The notes under the pieces: generated by a model | What the model was told of the DNA's origin: nothing | The model's input: the letters and a program-made list of their open reading frames with translations, nothing else | Databases searched by the model: none | Assembly: GCA_902766305.1 (NCBI GenBank) | Contig: CACXDE010000295.1 | Span: 1-7,657, forward strand | DNA length: 7,657 nt | DNA from: an uncultured Ruminococcus sp. | Lineage (GTDB): Bacteria; Bacillota; Clostridia; Oscillospirales; Acutalibacteraceae | Direction of reading: 5' to 3' | Part shown: positions 1-5,546 of the stretch, in pieces | Layout: the number at the start of each line of letters is the position of its first letter | Numbering within the stretch: position 1 is the stretch's first letter | Program-made: the position numbers and the translations under genes

Positions 1-82
1 AATATTTTTTTGATAAAAAATAGCACCGCCCGGTATTCATAGAAGTTGGTTTAAGAAAAAAGTAGTGTAAGACTGGTGCGGG

Positions 83-99
83 TCCGGCGGCTCGCCGGA
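83..99. other. GC-rich hairpin upstream of the arsR promoter
   Basis: Seven perfectly paired bases (TCCGGCG / CGCCGGA) flank a GCT triloop. This GC-rich hairpin stands out against AT-rich surroundings. It is not followed by a T-run on the plus strand, so it is not a typical terminator in that direction. A further pairing of GCACC (23-27) with GGTGC (75-79) is possible around it, which could make a larger folded RNA, but I recognise no known riboswitch, tRNA or small-RNA consensus. The rest of 1-120 shows no supported gene; reading frames through it are short and interrupted by stops. It may belong to the end of an upstream transcription unit outside the window. Confidence 0.4.
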
Positions 100-123
100 T
101 AAATAAATGATGATTTAAAAATA

Positions 124-152
124 TTGATTTTTTTCCTGATTTACGGTAGAAT
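124..152 (+). promoter_or_regulatory. Sigma-70-type promoter of the arsR-small peptide unit
   Basis: A -35 box TTGATT at 124-129 and a -10 box TAGAAT at 147-152 are separated by exactly 17 bp; TATAAA at 152-157 is an alternative -10. Transcription would begin near 159-160. That position matters for the start of the downstream gene, because a GTG at 165 would then sit only about 5 nt into the message. An autoregulatory ArsR operator would be expected around here, but I see no convincing imperfect inverted repeat of the usual type. Confidence 0.6.
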
Positions 153-194
153 ATAAACTATAAGGTGAACACTGACTTGTCAGGGGGGAGCATT

Positions 195-560
195 TTGGAC
201 ATAAAAAAAATACCCTTGCCGCATAATCATAATGAAAATGATAACCGTATTATTGAAGAAATGCCTTCGCTTGAAACTATTACTTCTGTAGCAGAAGCAA
301 TGAGTCAACTTGGAAATCCGAGCAGACTGCGTATCTTCTGGCTTCTGTGCCACTGTGAAGAATGCGTGATAAATATTGCTGCTGCAACCGATATGTCAAG
401 CCCGGCTGTATCGCATCATTTAAAACTGCTCAAGGAATCCGGTCTTATCGTTGCGAACAGACATGGTAAGGAGATGTATTACAGAGCCGCTGACAGTGAT
501 ATGGTGCTTAAGCTTCACCATACCATTGAAGAAATAGCCAGAATATCCTGTCCGAAATAA
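195..560 (+). CDS. ArsR/SmtB-family winged-helix transcriptional repressor, probable metal sensor
   Basis: The product is about 121 residues, typical for the family, and is a cytoplasmic DNA-binding dimer that normally represses its own operon until a metal or other ligand binds. The winged-helix core is clear: LGNPSRLRIFWLL, then the recognition-helix segment DMSSPAVSHHLKLLKESGLI, then the wing NRHGKEMYYRA. Helix alpha3 carries three cysteines (C52, C54, C57 in CHCEECVINIA), aligning loosely with the ELCVCDL thiolate site of CadC-type sensors. The C-terminal helix has D100, D102, H108, H109 and E112/E113, and the tail ends SCPK. The N-terminus contains a HNHNEND stretch. A GTG at 165 would add ten residues, but it lies almost at the transcription start and has no good ribosome site. 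The TTG at 195 follows AGGGGGGAG (182-190) closely, so I prefer it. The usual partner for such regulators, a metal efflux pump, is absent; the next gene is a 35-residue membrane peptide. The family call is firm, the inducer is inference. Confidence 0.9.
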   Translation: MDIKKIPLPHNHNENDNRIIEEMPSLETITSVAEAMSQLGNPSRLRIFWLLCHCEECVINIAAATDMSSPAVSHHLKLLKESGLIVANRHGKEMYYRAADSDMVLKLHHTIEEIARISCPK

Positions 561-579
561 AAACAAAGGAGATGATCTT

Positions 580-687
580 ATGAGTTTCAGAAAATTCGTT
601 CCTGTATTGCTTGATGCAGTAACTATTACGTTCAGCATAGCCATATTGGTACTTCATATTATCCAGTTGGTTCAAAATGAAGATTAA
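580..687 (+). CDS. 35-residue single-span membrane peptide
   Basis: A short open frame starts at ATG 580, preceded by AAAGGAG (565-571) with an 8-nt spacer, a near-ideal ribosome binding site. It begins 19 nt after the repressor stop codon and ends at TAA 685-687, some 29 nt before a strong terminator hairpin. It begins MSFRKFVPVLLD and ends HIIQLVQNED. Residues 8-31 form one hydrophobic helix long enough to span the membrane, with R4 and K5 before it and E34 and D35 after it; the positive-inside rule predicts an N-in, C-out orientation. One acidic residue, D12, sits near the start of the helix and a histidine, H26, near its end. I do not recognise a family. Its position makes it co-transcribed with, and probably controlled by, the ArsR-type repressor. 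A function in metal stress, or modulation of a transporter, is a guess. It could also be a remnant of a larger membrane gene, but the intact signals argue against that. Confidence 0.65.
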   Translation: MSFRKFVPVLLDAVTITFSIAILVLHIIQLVQNED

Positions 688-716
688 GGAAACTGTAAAA
701 TAATAATAAACATAAA

Positions 717-768
717 ACAGAGCCGACACGTAATCGTAAAAAACGAGATGTGTCGGCTCTGTGCTTTT
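717..768. terminator. Strong, probably bidirectional, intrinsic terminator
   Basis: Arms at 717-729 and 750-762 pair perfectly over 13 bp (ACAGAGCCGACAC / GTGTCGGCTCTGT). The 20-nt loop can form a further 4-bp stem (TCGT 734-737 with ACGA 743-746). On the plus strand it is followed by GCTTTTAT; read on the minus strand it is followed by TTTTATGTTTATTATT. It lies between two convergent units, so it can end the arsR-peptide transcript and also stop leftward transcription from the ECF operon, which has no better terminator nearer its end. Confidence 0.85.
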
Positions 769-797
769 ATGGTAAACGACAAAAGTTTTTCCCTAAC

Positions 798-882
798 GTC
801 ATCCTGAGCTTAAGCAAAGGATCTTTTTCACAAAAGCAGCGTAATCGGAAAGATTCTTCGTCACTGCGCTCCTCAGAATGAC
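798..882. repeat. 85-bp palindromic intergenic repeat (MITE-like)
   Basis: The ends are imperfect inverted copies: GTCATCCTGAG at 798-808 and CTCAGAATGAC at 872-882. A second nested pair, AAGGATCTTT (817-826) and AAAGATTCTT (849-858), pairs with one G-U, so the whole element folds into a long hairpin. From memory, elements with GTCATxCTGAG ends and internal GGATCT/AGATTCTTCG blocks are dispersed in many copies in gut Firmicutes and other bacteria. No open frame lies inside. It sits in the gap between the terminator and the end of the ECF operon, a common position for such repeats. The flanks, 769-797 and 883-943, show nothing else I can support. Confidence 0.65.
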
Positions 883-943
883 AGAGAGTAGGAATTTTTT
901 CAGACTGACAACAGGACTTTCTGAATAACGCTTACTATATGTG

Positions 944-3592
944 TTATTTATTATGAACAATACTGATCAATCCGTATTTCAGCTTCACACGTTCTAATTT
1001 ATGAATTATCGGTTCTGCTGCAAGAAAAAGAAATACAGCTGTCGAAACTGCATGAACAGTATCGAGGGGCAGACCGGTCATATAAAAATAAACAACATTT
1101 TCATAGGTTGGTTCAATATGCGACATAAGCATGGCGGCAGGATCCATAATACCTCCGTATATTATCAGAGCAGCAAGAAAACCAAATGTGCAAAAAGAAA
1201 ATTTATTTCTCGGAAAAATATTTCTTCCGAAGAACAGACCCGAAAGAAATCCTATTAGCCCCATACTGAACATCTGCCAGGGCGTCCATGGTCCCTGTCC
1301 GAAAAGTATATTTGAAACAAGCATTGAAAGCGATCCGATCAGAAATCCGGATTCTGCTCCTAATGCTGATGAAGCGATTATCACAACTGCGGTAAGAGGC
1401 TTGAACTGAGGAAACATATAAAAAGCCGCTCTTGCGGTAACAGCCATTGCACACATAACCGCTATCAATACCAGCTCTCTTGCACGTACGTGACGATTTT
1501 CAAAAATCAAAAAAAATGGAACTGTACATTCAAGCATTATCAGCAGAGATATAAAAAGATATTTTGTATCTCCAAAAAAAAATATACCGATAAAAATTGT
1601 TGCCGGTATTGCTGCAAATATGAGAACCAAAGCAGTAATTGTAAATTTAGCCGGCTGCTTTACCGGTCTTATAAGAATACTATTATTCTGCTTTGATCTT
1701 ATTCCATGGAATATCAGTATTCCAGCTGACACCACCATTAATGCGGCAAATATCAAAACATTATCTGCAAATAACTCTGATCCAAATATTCCTGTAACCA
1801 CTGCCGTTGAAATTATAAATACAGCAAATACTATCCCATAAAAAAACATCGAAAAAAAGGAATGCTTTTTTTTGCTAAGCTTTGTGCCGGAAGATATCTT
1901 TTTTTCTGAAAATAACGATGATACATTATCAGGCTTATTTATATTGCTATGATAAGTAATTGATAAGGCTTTGCGTATATCATCCACCGTAACAGCATTA
2001 TGTATCACACCCTTTGACATACGTCTTGCCGGAGTTGTAAAAAAGCTGTTTTCAGAGAAAAATTTATCCGGTGCTGAAAAATCTATGATCTCACCCTCAG
2101 ACAACAATGCGCATCTGTCCGAAAATTCCGCACAAAAATCCATATCATGACTGACGATAATAACACACATACCAGACTGTGCCAGTACCCGTATTATCTC
2201 CCCCATTTCGGCTTTAGACCTTACATCCATTCCTTTTACAGGTTCATCTAAAAGCAGAATATAAGGACTGCACAAAAGAACCTTTGCAAGCGCTGCCCTT
2301 TGCTGTTCTCCTCCTGAAAGATCATACGGATGATGCGTTCTGAGCTTTTCGAGACCGCATAGCTTTATTATTTTTTCAGTCATTTCATGTCTTTCAACCT
2401 CACTGACATCAGATGAGAGGACAGAATACAGATCTTTTTCTACAGTATCCATAAGGAAAAGCGACTGCGGATTCTGGGGAAGAAGCCCTGCACGTGCCGG
2501 AACATCTTTTGAACCGACAGTTACAGAACCGCTGTACGGCTCAAGTATGCCTGCTATTGTGTGAAGAAGTGTTGTTTTTCCTGTTCCATTGCTTCCCATA
2601 AGCGCAAGAACTTCACCGCTCCAGGCACTGAGCGAAATACCATTAAGAACATCCGGCATTTTTTTATCATACCGGAAAAAAACATTTTTGAGTTTTACTA
2701 TCGGCTTTTCTTTTTCATTATGTGAATTGTATTTATGTTCAATTTTACAGAGTTCTTTTCCGCCAGCATAATTTTTCAGCCATTTTTTTCCTTCTCCGAC
2801 TGTCATTGGAACTGAACCGCCGTTTTTTTCGCACAAAGCCGATATCCTTACAGATACAGGCATAGACTCAAACATAGGATGCTTGTCAGCTGATAGTCTG
2901 AGCGCAATTTCCTTTGGAGTACCTTTATGTAAAAGTCTGCCATTTTCAAGCACAATGATCTGATCTGACATAATGCAGACCTGTTCCAGTGAATGCTCAC
3001 ACATTATGACAGTTGTTCCAAATTCATTATGTATTTTTTTCAGCAGTGAAACAAAAACCTCCGCTGAAATTGGATCAAGCTGTGATATAGGCTCATCCAG
3101 TATCAGAACAGACGGTTCCTGTATCATAACAGAAGCAAGATTCAATATCTGTTTTTGACCGCCGGAAAGCTGGCTTATCTTTTTTTGTAAAATATCCGTC
3201 ACTCCGAAAAATGCAGCCATTTCCGCTGTTTTGCGTCTGATGACATGAGAAGGTATCCCGAAATTTTCCAGACCAAAAGCAAGCTCATGCCATACCTTGT
3301 CAGTTACGCTCTGATGGTCGGGAGACTGCATTACAAAACCAATCTCAAAAGCCTGTTTCAATTCTTCAACCTCATCGAGCGGCATACCCCTGTACAGTAT
3401 CGTTCCGCCTGATCTGCCATAAGGACGGAGTACAGTTTTCAGCTGACGAAGCAATGTGCTTTTTCCGCTCCCGGACAAACCACAGATAGTAATGAACTGA
3501 CCTTCCTCTATAGAAAATGAAATATCGCTTAAAACATTTTCACTCTGATCTGTGTATGCAAAATTCAGATTTTCGATCTGATAGATCTCCAT
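944..3592 (-). CDS. ECF transporter fusion: two energy-coupling ATPases plus C-terminal S-component-like membrane domain
   Basis: This 882-residue protein joins parts usually made by three genes. ATPase 1 spans about 1-235: Walker A GLSGSGKST (38-46), Q-loop Q89, signature LSGGQ (142-146), Walker B VLILDEP (162-168), switch H200. ATPase 2 spans about 296-515: Walker A GSNGTGKTT (333-341), Q-loop Q373, signature LSGGE (425-429), Walker B ILLLDEP (445-451), switch H482. Both sites look catalytically complete. A linker (about 520-575) leads to four hydrophobic helices (about 579-697), then a region with five or six further helices (about 703-866) resembling an ECF substrate-binding S component, with QFKP (729-732) and GQGPWTPWQM (765-774) as its most distinctive motifs. 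With EcfT it should form an ATP-driven membrane importer. The ATG at 3592 has GGAGG at 3604-3600 with 7-nt spacing; it lies 28 nt inside the ecfT reading frame, so translation is likely coupled. Substrate inferred from neighbours: cobalamin or another corrinoid. The role of the four extra helices is unknown. Confidence 0.92.
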   Translation of the reverse strand: MEIYQIENLNFAYTDQSENVLSDISFSIEEGQFITICGLSGSGKSTLLRQLKTVLRPYGRSGGTILYRGMPLDEVEELKQAFEIGFVMQSPDHQSVTDKVWHELAFGLENFGIPSHVIRRKTAEMAAFFGVTDILQKKISQLSGGQKQILNLASVMIQEPSVLILDEPISQLDPISAEVFVSLLKKIHNEFGTTVIMCEHSLEQVCIMSDQIIVLENGRLLHKGTPKEIALRLSADKHPMFESMPVSVRISALCEKNGGSVPMTVGEGKKWLKNYAGGKELCKIEHKYNSHNEKEKPIVKLKNVFFRYDKKMPDVLNGISLSAWSGEVLALMGSNGTGKTTLLHTIAGILEPYSGSVTVGSKDVPARAGLLPQNPQSLFLMDTVEKDLYSVLSSDVSEVERHEMTEKIIKLCGLEKLRTHHPYDLSGGEQQRAALAKVLLCSPYILLLDEPVKGMDVRSKAEMGEIIRVLAQSGMCVIIVSHDMDFCAEFSDRCALLSEGEIIDFSAPDKFFSENSFFTTPARRMSKGVIHNAVTVDDIRKALSITYHSNINKPDNVSSLFSEKKISSGTKLSKKKHSFFSMFFYGIVFAVFIISTAVVTGIFGSELFADNVLIFAALMVVSAGILIFHGIRSKQNNSILIRPVKQPAKFTITALVLIFAAIPATIFIGIFFFGDTKYLFISLLIMLECTVPFFLIFENRHVRARELVLIAVMCAMAVTARAAFYMFPQFKPLTAVVIIASSALGAESGFLIGSLSMLVSNILFGQGPWTPWQMFSMGLIGFLSGLFFGRNIFPRNKFSFCTFGFLAALIIYGGIMDPAAMLMSHIEPTYENVVYFYMTGLPLDTVHAVSTAVFLFLAAEPIIHKLERVKLKYGLISIVHNK

Positions 3593-4464
3593 TTTCTATC
3601 CTCCATAATATCTATTGTCAAGGGTATAGTACAAAGTATAATAAAGCTTATATATCCCATAACTGTCATTATGCTGTGTTCACCCACAGAAAAATACGGA
3701 TAATAGCTGTAATCCAAAGCGTTCGTATATACAGCTGCTGCAATTACTATATCACAAACTATTACCAGTATCAAAAAATACATATCCTTTGGATAAATTC
3801 GATAGACAGAATAGTTTGTTCTTTTTTTCAGACCATATCCCCTGCTTTGCATTGAATCAGCAGTATCCACAGAATTTTCCATAGCCCATTGTATCATTAT
3901 TGAAAATATTTTTATGGTATTTTTCAACCTGTCTGTCATTCTGCCTTTTTTTGTATCACATCCAAGTGTTGACTGTACAGCCTGTACTCTGCGGAACTGT
4001 ATTCTGAATTTTTCTGCAAAATTGAGAGTCATTGATATGAGCAGCGATATTTTCGGCATAAAATTTCCAAAAATACATATAATCTTGTCAGATGTGAATA
4101 CCCTGTTCACGGTGTAAAACCATTTTATGATACATGATAGCATTACTGCCGCTGCGATACCAAAGAAGAAGGATTCCAGTGTCAGCGGATTCCCGTCCGG
4201 CAGATAAACAAGGGTTGTTACACCGTTATGACTTATCAGAGGATTTACTATGATTACTAATAAAGAAGTCGGTAAAGCAAATCTGATATTATTTATCATT
4301 GCCTTTGTTTTTCCGGTATAGATCATATATGCAAACGCTGATATAAAAGAAATACCGATAATTACTGGGTGCATTATTGTCATAGTCACTGCAAGTACAG
4401 AAATGAAAAAAAACAGCTGTACAGCCGGATGAGTTTTTATAAAACCTGTTTCCATATCATTCAC
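3565..4464 (-). CDS. ecfT: ECF transporter transmembrane coupling subunit EcfT (CbiQ family)
   Basis: The product is up to 299 residues, close to the family's usual length. It is an integral membrane scaffold that links the two ATPases to the S component. Hydrophobic segments occur near residues 14-49, 58-75, 98-116, 227-245 and 266-285, with a cytoplasmic coupling region between about 145 and 215. EcfT proteins carry two short X-R-G coupling motifs; the second is seen as QSRG (206-209), while the first is degenerate, STLG (165-168) in place of the usual ARG form. The GTG at 4464 overlaps the end of the upstream gene by 8 nt and has only AGGAAA well upstream. An alternative ATG at 4455 sits just after the upstream stop codon with GGTGA 5 nt before it, giving a 296-residue product by coupled re-initiation; I cannot decide between them. 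The last 28 nt overlap the downstream ATPase-fusion gene and contain its ribosome site. Confidence 0.9.
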   Translation of the reverse strand: MNDMETGFIKTHPAVQLFFFISVLAVTMTIMHPVIIGISFISAFAYMIYTGKTKAMINNIRFALPTSLLVIIVNPLISHNGVTTLVYLPDGNPLTLESFFFGIAAAVMLSCIIKWFYTVNRVFTSDKIICIFGNFMPKISLLISMTLNFAEKFRIQFRRVQAVQSTLGCDTKKGRMTDRLKNTIKIFSIMIQWAMENSVDTADSMQSRGYGLKKRTNYSVYRIYPKDMYFLILVIVCDIVIAAAVYTNALDYSYYPYFSVGEHSIMTVMGYISFIILCTIPLTIDIMEDRKWRSIRSKI

Positions 4465-5380
4465 CGCTATAATGATTTCCTATATCATCGCCAAGATCGC
4501 AGGTATACAGGAAAGCTACCCTGTCTCCGTCTGATAATTTGCTGTCTGAACAGCCTACAGCAGGAAATTTATCATTTATAGAGTACATCCATCCCGAAAT
4601 GCTTCCGCAGTCGAACTCGTATAAATTAGCTATACCCTCAATATATGCACCGCCTGTCAGCGGTATTTGTGAATACTCTAAATGAATGCCGTTTTCACGG
4701 CAGACTCTTTTTAGCAAGTCAAAAGCGGATTCACCCTCTTCAAATGTCAGCTTTGTTTCAGCTAATATAATTCCGTCCTGCGGCAGTATTTTTCTTAACT
4801 TGTCATTAAGCTTTTCATTTTTTAATGCGCTTTCACAGCTTATTGTAAATGTGCAATAATTTACATAAGCAGAAGATTCTGAAACTGTTGTTTGTTCACT
4901 TAAAGACAGCTCGCTGGTATTATCTGCTGATGATTCAACTGACAATTCAGCAGGAGAGGTATTACCATCTTCCTCAGAAATAAAGGTGACTTCTTGCATT
5001 GTGTTTTCAGTTTTATGCGGCGACTGCGATATTTCTGAGCTTATATTATTTTTTTGACTGCTTTCCGTTCTGCTCTGAATTATACTGCTACCTATATTTT
5101 CTTCTGTATCTGAAACATCCGATTGAGTTTTATTCTCTGAAACAGAAGATACTGACATTTCTTTTACACCATCATCCGAAACAAACTGCTCCGGCATTGA
5201 AGATTCCGAGGAAATACTTTTTTCTTGTATCTCAGATGTTTTACTGATAATATCAGATACCTGATTCTGAGCCGGATCTGTTTTTGGTGTTCCGCCGGAA
5301 AAATAAGCAGCAGCTAAAACAGCTGATATCACTATAAATATCAATATGTAAGATTTATATTTGATAAACCAGTTTTTCAT
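4457..5380 (-). CDS. Membrane-anchored DUF4430 (transcobalamin-like domain) surface protein
   Basis: The 307-residue product starts with a short basic stretch and a hydrophobic helix (about 9-27) with no lipobox cysteine, so it is probably an uncleaved anchor with the rest outside the cell. Residues 29-172 are a low-complexity stalk rich in Ser, Glu and Thr. Residues 174-304 form a DUF4430-type domain, related to the beta-domain of transcobalamin and intrinsic factor: LTFEEGESAFDLLKR (211-225), GGAYIEGIANL (243-253), SGWMYSINDKF (262-272), GDRVAFLY (285-292) and GDDIG (297-301). It contains all six cysteines of the protein (176, 182, 227, 258, 277, 294), enough for three disulfides. The ATG at 5380 has GGGGAG 6 nt upstream. 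The gene abuts ecfT, so it probably delivers ligand to that transporter. The equivalent domain in the 659-residue neighbour matches in several blocks but has no cysteines. Ligand identity, cobalamin or another, is inference. Confidence 0.85.
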   Translation of the reverse strand: MKNWFIKYKSYILIFIVISAVLAAAYFSGGTPKTDPAQNQVSDIISKTSEIQEKSISSESSMPEQFVSDDGVKEMSVSSVSENKTQSDVSDTEENIGSSIIQSRTESSQKNNISSEISQSPHKTENTMQEVTFISEEDGNTSPAELSVESSADNTSELSLSEQTTVSESSAYVNYCTFTISCESALKNEKLNDKLRKILPQDGIILAETKLTFEEGESAFDLLKRVCRENGIHLEYSQIPLTGGAYIEGIANLYEFDCGSISGWMYSINDKFPAVGCSDSKLSDGDRVAFLYTCDLGDDIGNHYSGE

Positions 5381-5546
5381 GTTTCACTCCCCGTACTAAT
5401 GGAATGCTGTCAAAAAATTTTTTGCATACATAATCCGTACTGATATTATATTTGTTTTTTTAGGAAAGGGGTCTGGGGGATAACCCTTTGTTTTCAAACA
5501 AAGGGTTTCCCCCAGCAAATCATACCCGGAATATTAATTTTTCATT
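5381..5546 (-). other. Intergenic region between the two DUF4430 genes
   Basis: This 166-bp spacer contains the hairpin at 5473-5515. It also has a TATAAT (5450-5445 on the minus strand) without a convincing -35 box at the right distance, so a weak internal promoter for the last three genes is possible but unproved. A perfect 14-bp AT palindrome, CAAAAAATTTTTTG, lies at 5411-5424. CCGTACTAAT (5391-5400) and CCGTACTGAT (5435-5444) form a near-identical direct repeat; its role is unknown. Confidence 0.4.
5473..5515. repeat. Long intercistronic hairpin with one bulge
   Basis: The arms 5473-5491 and 5498-5515 pair as CTGGGGG and AACCCTTTGT against their complements with only a one-base bulge, giving about 17 bp of stem and a tight loop. 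Read in the direction of the operon it is followed by ACCCCTTTCCTAAAAAA, not by a T-run, so it is not a standard terminator for that strand. Hairpins with GGGGTCTGGGGG...CCCCCAG ends are, from memory, dispersed intergenic repeats in Ruminococcus-like genomes. It could protect the upstream mRNA from 3' exonucleases or reduce expression of the importer relative to the capture protein. Confidence 0.65.

Noticed and set aside
420..729. Minus-strand open frames across the arsR end and the small peptide gene
   Set aside because: They lie antisense to a clear ArsR gene and a well-signalled small gene, lack ribosome sites, and their translations have no family character.
1001..1841. Several plus-strand frames opposite the S-component region
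   Set aside because: These are shadows of a long membrane-protein gene; they have no ribosome sites and low-complexity, family-less translations.
5473..5515. Intrinsic terminator after the first operon gene
   Set aside because: The stem is strong, but on the operon strand it is followed by a C-rich then A-rich stretch, not a T-run.
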